Of a stretch of 64,000 bases of DNA, positions 1 through 8,802 are shown in pieces; position 1 is the stretch's first letter, and every line of letters begins with the position of its first letter. The notes beneath the pieces are model-generated. The model saw only the letters and a program-made list of their open reading frames with translations, made no database searches and had not been told where the DNA came from. The stretch lies in contig NZ_CP022188.1 in the NCBI RefSeq assembly GCF_003111665.1, forward strand, positions 1,550,001 to 1,614,000. Direction: 5' to 3'. Position numbers and translations under genes: made by a program. This DNA is from Parazoarcus communis (GTDB lineage: Bacteria > Pseudomonadota > Gammaproteobacteria > Burkholderiales > Rhodocyclaceae).

Positions 1-54
1 TGAAAAATATGGCGCGCCCGAGACGATTCGAACGTCCGACCCCTGCCTTCGGAG
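1..54. repeat. Distal attachment-site repeat of the genomic island
   Basis: These 54 bases are identical to 42230-42283, which is the 3' part of the intact tRNA-Arg(CCG) gene plus nine bases beyond its CCA end. Bases 10-54 correspond to the tRNA from its CCA end through the anticodon loop. After base 54 the two copies diverge completely. The window begins inside the repeat, so it may be longer on the left. A tyrosine integrase beside the other copy supports reading the pair as attL/attR of a 42-kb island. Confidence 0.9.
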
Positions 55-287
55 ACTTCGCCGATTAGAGGGGCACATGAGCCGCTAAACCTGCTTAGGG
101 GATGAATTTCTTACGAAGTCAGGGCTTATGGGATGCCTGAAGAGGGCTGAGCTAAATTGCATTGTCTTGTTTTATAACGCTTAACAACGCATTCACGGCT
201 AACTGTGCTACTTCGCCGGTCGGCTGAGGATGACCCTTGCTTTCCATTGCTGCGATAATCCTTGAACAGCTAAACAAAGTCAATGGG
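55..287. other. Non-coding stretch inside the left island end
   Basis: No convincing gene is visible between the attachment repeat and the Fic promoter. One GGGGCACA at about 70-77 resembles the TGGGCACA units near the other island end and could be a remnant integrase site, but a single copy is weak evidence. Short overlapping reading frames here have no codon structure or ribosome binding site. Confidence 0.4.
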
Positions 288-316
288 TATAATCTTGCAT
301 GTTCCATTATGGAACA
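288..316 (+). promoter_or_regulatory. Putative promoter -10 and operator palindrome upstream of the Fic gene
   Basis: A perfect TATAAT lies at 288-293. A TTGAAC at 262-267 is 20 bp upstream, longer than ideal spacing. Immediately downstream, 300-316 reads TGTTCCATTATGGAACA, an 8-bp inverted repeat around one central base, placed where transcription would start. It may be the operator of a repressor, possibly the N-terminal winged-helix part of the Fic protein itself. Inference only. Confidence 0.4.
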
Positions 317-533
317 TGAGCGGGGCGGGTCGCTGGGGATATTTGCTAGATCGCCTCACCAGAGCAAGCCCAGCACCCCTCAGGCGCCACATACGCCACC
401 CGAGAATGGCACCCAAGCAGAACTTCCGATTGCCTCGTGACACTATTCGCTTGATCAGCGACACTTAGCGCGACGCAACAATGTCGCGCCTTGGCGCCAT
501 TACAGGTCATTACACACGTTGGAGGATGGACTG

Positions 534-1928
534 ATGCCGCGGGTTACCCCTACTGAAGAACTCGAACTCATCGAGTCCATCGTCGCGGATCACCCGAAGG
601 GGTTGGGTATATCCGCCATCGAGGCAAACCTTGAGCGTCGTCAGGGCTCGAAACCCAACCGTCGAACACTGCAGCGTCGCCTGCAAAAGCTTATCGACGC
701 GCAGCGACTGACGACCGAAGGCGAAAGTATCGCGCTGGTTTATAAGCCGAGCGCTGATGCAGTGGCCCGAGCCAAGAGTGGGAAGGTACCTGAGGCAGAC
801 TTGTATGTGCCGGTTTCCCCTGACGCGGCCGCCATTCGGGACCGGGTCAGATTGCCGCTGATGCATCGTAAGCCGGTCGGCTATCGGCGGGAGTTCCTCG
901 ACGCCTATCGGCCGGGCGCCACGTTCTATCTGCCCGAGTCACTGCGCAGCCAGCTTCACGAAATGGGACATACCCCAGTCGGCGAACGTCCTGCGGGCAC
1001 CTATGCCCGCGAAATCCTTGGCCGACTGCTGGTGGATCTGTCCTGGGCCTCCTCCAAACTGGAAGGCAACACCTACAGCCGCCTCGATACCCAGAACCTG
1101 ATTGAGTTCGGTCAGATCGCGCAGGGCAAGGATGCCATTGAGACGCAGATGATCCTGAATCACAAGGCGGCCATCGAGATGCTCGTCGAGAACACCGACG
1201 AGGTGGGCTTCGACGTCTTCACGTTCACGAACCTCCACGCTGTACTCTCGCAAGACTTGATGCGCGACCCGGGCGCCAGCGGCCGGTTGCGCCGGCGGCC
1301 GGTGGATATTTCCGGCACGGTGTTTCATCCCGTGGCCATGCCGCAGGTGATCGAAGACTGCTTCACCGTGCTGTTGGACAAGGCCGCCGCCATCCCGGAC
1401 CCGTTTGAGCAAGCGTTCTTTCTCATGGTGCAGTTGCCCTACCTGCAGCCATTCGAAGACGTGAACAAACGAGTTTCGCGAATCGGTGCCAACATCCCGC
1501 TAATCAAGGGCAACCTGTGTCCGATGTCGTTCATCGACGTCCCCGAACGCGCCTACGTTGAAGGAACGCTGGGCGTGTACGAACTGAACCAGATCGAGCT
1601 TCTGAGGGACGTGTTCGTCTGGGCCTATGAGCGCTCGTGTCAGCGCTATCTGGCCATGACCCAGACCATGGTCGAGCCTGATCCGCTGAAGATCAAATAT
1701 CGGGAAGCCTTGATTCAAGCCGTACAAGCCGTTGTCAAGGGCCTGCAACCGCCAACCGAAGCGGTGATCGCTCGACTCGCCGCGCAAAACGCGCAGGCGT
1801 CCGACGAGGAAGCCTTCGCAGATCTGCTCACGGCGGCGATTGCGCATTTGCATGAAGGCAGCGTCGCCCGTTATCGTCTGCGCCGTTCGGAGTACCTGGC
1901 CTGGCAACAAGTGCGCGGAGAAGACTGA
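534..1928 (+). CDS. Fic-family protein with N-terminal winged helix and altered Fic motif
   Basis: Fic proteins usually transfer AMP or another nucleotide monophosphate to a target hydroxyl. This one is 464 residues. Residues about 5-75 look like a winged helix-turn-helix, and the Fic fold spans about 165-370. The inhibitory helix SSKLEGN (Glu near 177) sits N-terminal to the core, as in class II Fic proteins. The catalytic loop reads LQPFEDVNKRVSR (Gln near 305) instead of HPFxxGNGRxxR, so the catalytic His and the GN pair are replaced. It may have different chemistry or be a binding protein. The start is ATG 534 because GGAGGA at 521-526 is well spaced; a TTG at 519 overlaps that site. It stands alone just inside the island end, upstream of the recombinase operon. 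No separate antitoxin is seen, consistent with a built-in inhibitory helix. Confidence 0.85.
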   Translation: MPRVTPTEELELIESIVADHPKGLGISAIEANLERRQGSKPNRRTLQRRLQKLIDAQRLTTEGESIALVYKPSADAVARAKSGKVPEADLYVPVSPDAAAIRDRVRLPLMHRKPVGYRREFLDAYRPGATFYLPESLRSQLHEMGHTPVGERPAGTYAREILGRLLVDLSWASSKLEGNTYSRLDTQNLIEFGQIAQGKDAIETQMILNHKAAIEMLVENTDEVGFDVFTFTNLHAVLSQDLMRDPGASGRLRRRPVDISGTVFHPVAMPQVIEDCFTVLLDKAAAIPDPFEQAFFLMVQLPYLQPFEDVNKRVSRIGANIPLIKGNLCPMSFIDVPERAYVEGTLGVYELNQIELLRDVFVWAYERSCQRYLAMTQTMVEPDPLKIKYREALIQAVQAVVKGLQPPTEAVIARLAAQNAQASDEEAFADLLTAAIAHLHEGSVARYRLRRSEYLAWQQVRGED

Positions 1929-2013
1929 CGGGCAATCTGATACCGCCGATTTGGCAACGTTAGTCGACGAACTACCGCTAACGCGCAACGCCCACACCCC
2001 GGAAGCCTGGACC

Positions 2014-2643
2014 ATGCATATACCTCGGACTGTAAAGTTACGCCTGAGTCAGATCGATGTTCCGTCCCCTACGCGACCCTGGTGCGTTGGATTACGGCAC
2101 TTGCCCCAAACCATTCCAACCGTGCGGCCTGCGGCACTTCCTCTGCTGTTATTGCTTCAACCGCTTGTTGTCTCCGAGGATTCGGACCGCAAAACCTCAA
2201 ACCAGCAACGGTTCAAACTACTCGCCGGCCGACGGACCCTGCAACTCCTGTTGGAACAGTATCCCCGTGACTACCGCACCTGGGCGCTATGTGTCGCGCA
2301 CGATGCTTCTCTGCCCAACACAGAGGACTTTGAGGTATTTGACACGCTGCTTGTAAAGCTTATCAGCAGACCCGACCCCGACGATCTCGCGATGATCGCC
2401 ACGGCCCTGAAGAATGACCAGACCTTGCGCGCCACGGCTGATCGCTACGTGGATGTCGCGGATGATGCTGCGATTGGACGCCTTGTCAACATGTCGCGCA
2501 CCACAATGCACCGACGTACCGTACCGACCCTCGCTGCCGGGACAGCACCGCCGGAAAAACGCGTTACGCTTGACTTTCTCGAGGACGCAGAGCCGTCACC
2601 GATCGAGCAGCCCTCCAGCGACCGAGGCATCTCCGATGAATAG
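2014..2643 (+). CDS. Small protein leading the recombinase operon, weakly ParB-like
   Basis: This 209-residue protein is the first gene of a three-gene operon. ATG 2014 follows GGAAG at 2001-2005; an upstream in-frame extension overlaps the Fic gene in another frame and is discarded. The middle segment (valine/leucine-rich strand, then RFKLLAGRRTLQLL) recalls the strand-plus-G-R-R box of ParB/sulfiredoxin-fold proteins, and IGRLVNMSRTTMHRR near the C-terminus could be a helix-turn-helix. Both resemblances are by eye and weak. It ends 8 bp inside the next gene (ATGAATAG), so translation is probably coupled. Small size and position ahead of two recombinases suggest a DNA-binding accessory factor. 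In architecture it could correspond to GmtX of Gamma-Mobile-Trio islands, which is unproven. Confidence 0.6.
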   Translation: MHIPRTVKLRLSQIDVPSPTRPWCVGLRHLPQTIPTVRPAALPLLLLLQPLVVSEDSDRKTSNQQRFKLLAGRRTLQLLLEQYPRDYRTWALCVAHDASLPNTEDFEVFDTLLVKLISRPDPDDLAMIATALKNDQTLRATADRYVDVADDAAIGRLVNMSRTTMHRRTVPTLAAGTAPPEKRVTLDFLEDAEPSPIEQPSSDRGISDE

Positions 2644-5146
2644 CCGCGAGGAGATTATGAGCCTACTTGCGCCACTCGCCCGCATGATGCGGATCCCAGA
2701 TGACCTGGTCGGGATTCTGGTCGTAGCCAGGCGACTTGCTCCTGTATTGCGGTCACTCATGTTCGTGATTGATAAACAGCACAAGGACCTGCTAAGCCAA
2801 AGCGTGTCAGCGCTTGAGCAGATCATCGATGCCGAATCCTGCGTCCTGCAGTATTTTCCGGACGCATCCGGAGGCGGCCAAAAAACCCTCAAAGGTTACT
2901 ACACGTCCCACCCCCACTATTGCGTCTTCTGGCACTACTGTGCGGACACTGAGATTGTGCAACAGTACGGTGCACTACTCGCATCAATGTTCCCCGTTCA
3001 GATCAAGCTTGAGCGAGACCGAGCGCTCATCCAGACTGCTCCCACCGCTGCCTACATGGTCGGCCTCAGTCTGCGCCAACTGACTGATCGGCCGGACGAA
3101 GCGTTGCGTGCATTTCTCTACAAACTCTCCACTGAGCCGATGCATCCGCAGGCGCTACTCGCGGACTTCGACACCCACATGCACAAACTGGGACTTAAAC
3201 CACAGGTGACCGGGGAACTGAGGAATCTTGGATATTTGCACCGGGCACTGCAATGGTTTGAGACTGGCACTTGGGAGGTGCACGGCCACGGCTGGACCGG
3301 CGGCAAAGCCAAAACGCACAAGGCTGGCCGGCATGGCGCCATCGGCGGGTCTGAAGCCACTCGTGCCATCTCGCGCACGCTTGAATCAGACGACGCCATG
3401 CCTGATATCGACGTCACGCAGTTCGCCGACGATGAGGGCTTGAGCCATAAAGGCGACCGTGACCAAGACTTCTCTCCTCCGGAGGATGCACCGACGCGAG
3501 GCATGCTGCTCACCGTTCCGCCACGGGCAGCCTCTGCAGCCAACAGAGCCGACCGTCGCACACTGGCACGCAATGTTGCACGTTACACTGCCCAGGCCAT
3601 CACCTTGGCGAACCAACAACTCCCCATCACCCATGCTACGCTGTCCGGGTTCGAGATGGATCTGATGCTGGCTCTGATCGGTGACATGTGCTCCGAGGAC
3701 TGGCGAGAAATCCGCGAAGCCGACAGACCGCTCGTGGCCGCCTGGGCAGCATGCCGGCTGTTCTTGTCAAGAACGCCGGAAGCTGTAAAAGCGCTGGAGG
3801 TCAGAAATGCGCGCACAGCGAAACGCAACTCGTCCCGTGTTCCGTCCAATATGGTCTGGATGCGAGCAACTGCGCGTATCTGGCTTCCCGTCGAATCTCC
3901 GAGGCATGTAGCACCGCGTATCGAGGGCGATTCGCCAATGCGAACCCTGCCCGCAGCCAAAGGCTTCGACCTTGAGCTACCGCCTGCACTTGCAAACACA
4001 CTGGGCCAGCTTGCGCCTGCGGGGGAGCAGCTATTTCAACGATCTTACGAACCCGAATTTGCACAGCTGCTCGCAGGCCTCAACAAAACGCGCGGAACGA
4101 ATCTAAACCCGGAACGCGTCGGGCGTTTGATTGCCAAGTTCATGGCCCAACTCGGCGGGTACGACCGCGTGTTCGAATTCTACTTTCGCGGCATGCCACC
4201 TAATCAGCATAATCCTTGTGTGTACTCGGGCGTCCCTGTGAGTCGCCTCCAGAGCCTTCATGCAAATGCCTGCTCCCACCTCTACCGACTCGCCGGACGG
4301 CCGCCGCCTTCCACCGCATCGATATCACCTACAAGCGCTCGTGCGCTTGGCTTGATGCATGTTGGCTCGCTACACGTACCAACACGCACGAGCGTGCGCA
4401 CTACCGTCCTCACCGCCATCGATGCCGTGGCGACGCTCGCATCGGAACCCGGGGCGATGTTCATCGAAAGACATAACGCCTACACGGCCTATTGCGCGTT
4501 TTTCCTGCTCGCAACAACGGGGCTGCGCGGCGTATCGAGCCTGCTGCCTGCCAGCTTCGACATCGACCCTGGGACGGGCCTGTGCTTCATCAGCGACAAG
4601 GATAACGAGCGCTACGAACGATCACGAATCGTCTGGATCCATCCGATGCTCCTCGATCAACTCAACGCATACGGCGATCACGTGACGCGCCTTCGGCAGT
4701 ATCTTGCCCTCACCAACCCGGAAGGCATCGATCACCTCGATGCCCGCGAGCGGCTTGCCCCCTTGTCCTCGCATGCGAGCCCGGATCGGAACCGGGATAT
4801 TGAACTTATCGACGCCACCATCCCCACCCTGTTCCTTTTGAGCAAACAAAACAGCAAGCTCACGCCAACCTTCCCGGCAGATCTTCAACACCTACTCGGC
4901 ACCACCTGGCAACTACGTATCGGAGCACTTCGCCATTTCTTCCGAACAGAGATGCTTCACCTTGGCGTTCCGGGTCCGGTAATCAACGCGACGCTGGGGC
5001 ATGCCGAGCGTGGCGAGGGACCTTGGGATCGATTCAGTTCGCTCCCGCCCCTGCAATGGCAACGCCTGGCCGGCGCGGCCATTACCAAAATATGTGACGC
5101 ATCGGGCTTTCGGGTTCTTTCCAGTCCGCTCTTGCGCAGCGTTTGA
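2636..5146 (+). CDS. Large tyrosine-recombinase-like protein lacking the nucleophile
   Basis: The protein has 836 residues. ATG 2636 overlaps the preceding stop; a longer upstream frame is arginine-rich shadow sequence. The C-terminal third shows a tyrosine-recombinase/integrase pattern: TTGLRGVSSL holds the first Arg, LRHFFRTEML the HxxR box and TLGHAERGEGPWDRF the last His. Where the catalytic Tyr should follow there are only Trp and Phe, so strand transfer by this subunit is doubtful. The long N-terminal two-thirds are not recognised. Its neighbour downstream has a complete catalytic set, so this could be a structural partner in a heteromeric recombinase, as in tandem-integrase elements. 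It overlaps the next gene by 4 bp if that gene starts at TTG. Confidence 0.65.
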   Translation: MNSREEIMSLLAPLARMMRIPDDLVGILVVARRLAPVLRSLMFVIDKQHKDLLSQSVSALEQIIDAESCVLQYFPDASGGGQKTLKGYYTSHPHYCVFWHYCADTEIVQQYGALLASMFPVQIKLERDRALIQTAPTAAYMVGLSLRQLTDRPDEALRAFLYKLSTEPMHPQALLADFDTHMHKLGLKPQVTGELRNLGYLHRALQWFETGTWEVHGHGWTGGKAKTHKAGRHGAIGGSEATRAISRTLESDDAMPDIDVTQFADDEGLSHKGDRDQDFSPPEDAPTRGMLLTVPPRAASAANRADRRTLARNVARYTAQAITLANQQLPITHATLSGFEMDLMLALIGDMCSEDWREIREADRPLVAAWAACRLFLSRTPEAVKALEVRNARTAKRNSSRVPSNMVWMRATARIWLPVESPRHVAPRIEGDSPMRTLPAAKGFDLELPPALANTLGQLAPAGEQLFQRSYEPEFAQLLAGLNKTRGTNLNPERVGRLIAKFMAQLGGYDRVFEFYFRGMPPNQHNPCVYSGVPVSRLQSLHANACSHLYRLAGRPPPSTASISPTSARALGLMHVGSLHVPTRTSVRTTVLTAIDAVATLASEPGAMFIERHNAYTAYCAFFLLATTGLRGVSSLLPASFDIDPGTGLCFISDKDNERYERSRIVWIHPMLLDQLNAYGDHVTRLRQYLALTNPEGIDHLDARERLAPLSSHASPDRNRDIELIDATIPTLFLLSKQNSKLTPTFPADLQHLLGTTWQLRIGALRHFFRTEMLHLGVPGPVINATLGHAERGEGPWDRFSSLPPLQWQRLAGAAITKICDASGFRVLSSPLLRSV

Positions 5147-8100
5147 GCCACATGACTCGATCGGCCCAAGAACGGAACACCGGCTGGCCAGAGTGGGCGA
5201 GCGACGCCACACCGAGAGATCTGAGGAAACGAAAATCCCTGTTCGGTGATTTCTGTACCTGGATGGCTACAAACGTGCCGCACCTTTGGAGCGGAACATC
5301 AGAACCCGGTTATACCCCGGAGATGCTCGAACGCCATTTATCCAGCCTTCTCGCCATCTCATCCGAGCTGAACGCCCACCGGATTCTCGGGAACTGGTGG
5401 GACACGCTGCTTTCAGAAGGTCACCGTCTGAAGCGCTGGAACATTCGTCCGGGGTCGCAACGAGTCAAGCTCCCTCCCGAGCGAGCCGCCTTCGTGAGGC
5501 GAGACTTCCAACTCCTCACGCACCTTCGTCCCATCGAAGCTGCTTTTCTGGATCGACTCTGCCGCCCGCTTGACCAAAGACAACGCTACGAAGCGTTTCT
5601 GATTTCCGCCTTATTGAATGGCGGAATACTCTCCCTGGGGCGACTTGACGCGCTTCTTGGCCTGCGCGCTGATGCCGTGCAAGCGATCAATGGTGTGCTC
5701 TGGGCAACGCTCAACCTGCCGGTGCCCGGATCGGAGCGCGCGCGCCCCCTCCGGTGGTATCCCGACGCACTCACAGCAACTTTGCTTACCAAAGCGCTTG
5801 AGAGTGGCCAGCTGTCTCATCCGGCCAACCCTACCGGCACGGATCGCGCTGCACTTTGGACCCGTCTTGAGCTGACGTTCAAAAGACTCGAGCTTCCACC
5901 ATGGCAAGGGGAGCTTAGAGACCTGCTGCGGGCCGTGCGCGTCGCCACCGCGCTTTCAACGCCTGGCTTCGTTGCGGCCTATCTTGCAGACGACCTGGAA
6001 AGTCACTCCCTGCCAGATCTCGTTTTCCAACGAGTGTTGGGCGCGAGTCTTCCAGGTGGCGATGAACCTTCAGCGGAAGACAAACCGCCCGACAAGCCTT
6101 CAGTGAAAAACGATCTGTCTTACCTAGGCAAGTCAGTCACCATCGAACTAAGTGTCAATTTCGATCCTGACTTGCCACGTAAAAGCCAGATGAGTATCGC
6201 CCGACTCGTGTGCAAGGCGCTCAACAACAGGAAAGGGGCAATCGATCGTCTGAAGGAGATTATTGAGGAGAACCAAGGGCGGTTGTGGCCGATCACCCAT
6301 GCGCTGATCGGCTGGGCAATGTGGCGACTGGACCCTAACTGTTCATCTGGAAAGATCAAGGCATCCAGTGCGCAAACTTATTTCAGAACCCTGGCAGTGC
6401 ATCTAATCTTTGAAGCGGAGGATCTCGATCTTCTTGATCTTGAGATCGATGACTTCGAGACGTTGTATGAACTCGCCGCCAGGCGAGTCGACTCTGAGTT
6501 CCGCCGGGCGTACTTCTGGGGCCGCATTCGGGACTTCCACGACTACCTTTTTCTGGGGGGAGTCCCTGATATTGATCTGCGCGAACTGGACGGTTGGGTG
6601 GCCACTGGAAGTGTCAGGGTATCAGCGAATCTCGTCACGGAAAGTGATTTCCGACGCTTCGCACAGGCTCTTGAGGCGGAGCAGATTCATCCCGCAGCAG
6701 AAACGGTCTTGCTTGCCGGCACGCTGGGTTACCGCACAGGTCTGCGACGACGTGAAATTCAGTTGCTCAGGGTCCAGGACATCCATCCAGGACCAGAACC
6801 CTTTCTGCTGATTCGACCATCGCGGCTTGCATCTCTCAAATCCAATGCATCCAAGCGCAGGATCCCCCTTCGCGCACTGCTGCCGGCTGATGAGCTGAAA
6901 ACATTGATGGCTTTCCATGAACGAAGGAAAGCCCAGGTTGACGAGCAAGATGGCTTGCTCTTCGCGAGCCCCGATGCCCCTTGGATACCCACGCCGTATT
7001 CCACGCTGATCGATCCGGTAACAGCACTCTTTACCGCCATCACGGGGAAGACTGGGGTGCGCTTTCGCTTTCATCATTTGCGGCATTCGTTTGCCAACTG
7101 GCTCTTGCTTGCATTGCTCTCAACAGATGCGCCAGAGTTACTGACACCCAAACTGCCGTTTCTCGACTCGCACCTGCTCGATCGTGAACGTCTAGCCCTG
7201 TTGCACGCATGTTTTTATCCGACGATTCCAGGTTCCGAGCGCTACCCCGAGCGCCGCCATCTCTTTCAGGTGGCGGCATTGATGGGTCACTTGAGTCCGA
7301 GCACAACGTGTCAAAGCTACATTCACTTACTCGACTGGATCAGCGGGCGATATCTCGACCTGAGACTGGATCATCACTTGCGCGAGTTGGGCGGACCGGG
7401 TCTTGGCCGCCTCTGCGGACTATCGAGTTCCATGCCCTACAAGCGGGAGTATCGGGATCTCACACATAGCGCGGCGGCATTCCTACGTCACCATGTCGCG
7501 GTGCGCGCCAAAACGCTTGCACCCATATTTGAGCAGACACCCACACCACCGGTACTGCCCGGGCTCAATGACCTGATCAAACCGACCCTACCCACACCGT
7601 CGTTGTTGATAACGCTGCTTCGTCGATATTTCTCGGGAACACCCATCCAAAGGTTAGAGGCGATCTACCTGATCCCAGCCAATGCCATCAAGGCCTCTGC
7701 CCAAGCATACAGCCGCATGTACGCGAAGCAATCAGTCCAACACGCAAAGCTTACGACCCCCGTTCCCCGTCCTCCGCGCACCAAGAGTCAGCAGGAGGAG
7801 TACTTCAAAATTGTCAATAAAGCGTACGGCTCAGCCGTCAATGCACAGAATCGTTCGGCAATGAGCGCTGTTGCAGAGGCATTGATTCAGCGCACGGGCC
7901 CCAGGACGGGAAAGCTTTACTTTGGGTCGAAGGGTCGCGACTTCGAGATGATCCTGAAGGGCCTTTTACTCCTGGGAGTCGATGTCGCCGAAATGACGCT
8001 TGTCGTCCGGTGTCCAGAGGTTATCAGGGAGTCTCCGGATTTCATCACTCACGCGGTCAATCACGCAAACAACTTGCGTGTGGCGATCGATTATCAACCG

Positions 8101-8250
8101 CTCGAATGGGAAAAGCGAGAGATGAAGGGGGTGCTCTTGCGACTGGATATCCGAGATACCCGGCCTACGGGGCAGCACTGGGAAGGGCGTGTTCGGGGGT
8201 TGAATCATGCGGCAGCGTGGATACGTTTGATTGACCACTTGCCCTCGTAG
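5143..8250 (+). CDS. Very large site-specific tyrosine recombinase
   Basis: The 1035-residue protein carries a complete tyrosine-recombinase core in its middle. Arg is in TGLRRREIQL near 532, a basic strand LKSNASKRRIPL supplies the Lys, HHLRHSFANW near 643 gives HxxR, and MGHLSPSTTCQSYIH carries the last His and the nucleophile Tyr near 726. About 300 residues follow the core, unusual for simple phage integrases of about 400 residues. The N-terminal 500 residues are not recognised apart from a possible SAM-like DNA-binding part. TTG 5143 overlaps the previous stop as TTGA; ATG 5152 is an equally reasonable start. Third gene of the operon 2014-8250. Likely role: movement of an island or of cargo within it. 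Confidence 0.75.
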   Translation: MSHMTRSAQERNTGWPEWASDATPRDLRKRKSLFGDFCTWMATNVPHLWSGTSEPGYTPEMLERHLSSLLAISSELNAHRILGNWWDTLLSEGHRLKRWNIRPGSQRVKLPPERAAFVRRDFQLLTHLRPIEAAFLDRLCRPLDQRQRYEAFLISALLNGGILSLGRLDALLGLRADAVQAINGVLWATLNLPVPGSERARPLRWYPDALTATLLTKALESGQLSHPANPTGTDRAALWTRLELTFKRLELPPWQGELRDLLRAVRVATALSTPGFVAAYLADDLESHSLPDLVFQRVLGASLPGGDEPSAEDKPPDKPSVKNDLSYLGKSVTIELSVNFDPDLPRKSQMSIARLVCKALNNRKGAIDRLKEIIEENQGRLWPITHALIGWAMWRLDPNCSSGKIKASSAQTYFRTLAVHLIFEAEDLDLLDLEIDDFETLYELAARRVDSEFRRAYFWGRIRDFHDYLFLGGVPDIDLRELDGWVATGSVRVSANLVTESDFRRFAQALEAEQIHPAAETVLLAGTLGYRTGLRRREIQLLRVQDIHPGPEPFLLIRPSRLASLKSNASKRRIPLRALLPADELKTLMAFHERRKAQVDEQDGLLFASPDAPWIPTPYSTLIDPVTALFTAITGKTGVRFRFHHLRHSFANWLLLALLSTDAPELLTPKLPFLDSHLLDRERLALLHACFYPTIPGSERYPERRHLFQVAALMGHLSPSTTCQSYIHLLDWISGRYLDLRLDHHLRELGGPGLGRLCGLSSSMPYKREYRDLTHSAAAFLRHHVAVRAKTLAPIFEQTPTPPVLPGLNDLIKPTLPTPSLLITLLRRYFSGTPIQRLEAIYLIPANAIKASAQAYSRMYAKQSVQHAKLTTPVPRPPRTKSQQEEYFKIVNKAYGSAVNAQNRSAMSAVAEALIQRTGPRTGKLYFGSKGRDFEMILKGLLLLGVDVAEMTLVVRCPEVIRESPDFITHAVNHANNLRVAIDYQPLEWEKREMKGVLLRLDIRDTRPTGQHWEGRVRGLNHAAAWIRLIDHLPS

Positions 8251-8374
8251 ACTGTCGGTGCCTGCGCAATCGAGGGGCGTCCGGTATTCGCGTACGCCGC
8301 CGAAAACTTGGCGTCCATCGAACCAAGAATCGCGTCGGCCAGCATCCGCTACTTCGTCAGCTAGGACTGGCGGT

Positions 8375-8545
8375 ATGCAACTGCAGATCGCCCCGTGCGG
8401 CTACGGGCACCATGCTGCCAAGAAGCGTAATACTGAACTACTGGGTGAGAGAGGGAAACGCGATGAGGCGTTGATCCCCGAGATCAAGCGTATCTGGCAA
8501 GCCAACCTGCAAGTCAATGGAGTCCGTAAGCTCTCCGAGCTTGCG
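8375..8545 (+). pseudogene. Remnant of an IS3-family transposase OrfB
   Basis: The reading frame from ATG 8375 gives about 57 residues including KRDEALIPEIKRIWQANLQVNGVRK. This matches the conserved N-terminal part of IS3-family OrfB, where a sequence like LIPEIRRVWQANFxVYGVRK precedes the missing DDE core. The frame then runs into unrelated sequence and stops. No terminal repeats or second orf are visible. Nothing recognisable fills 8546-8802. Confidence 0.6.
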
Positions 8546-8802
8546 TCCCCGGTGCTTGCGCCCTCATCCTGATCGTCGAGCGTACCGGCCCATTGCTCGG
8601 CTTGGGCGATCAGTTCATCGATCCGTTAAATGCGGCGTTACGCCAAGTTCGCCCCCCTGCTGGAGCATGCGCAACCACCAGAAGCCGTCCGTTCCGAGCC
8701 ACTTCGCCGGTCGATAATGTTCAACGGCGCATCGTTCAGCTGTCCATCCGGGCCACTACGAGCCCGGATATAATCTATGGCACGCAACGCACTTTTAGTG
8801 GC

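Noticed and set aside
237-440. 67-codon frame upstream of the Fic gene
   Set aside because: No ribosome site, proline-rich random composition, and it spans the promoter palindrome.
534-2643. Fic gene plus the 209-residue gene as a toxin-antitoxin pair
   Set aside because: The inhibitory motif is inside the Fic protein, a gap of 85 bp separates the genes, and the small gene is coupled to the recombinases instead.
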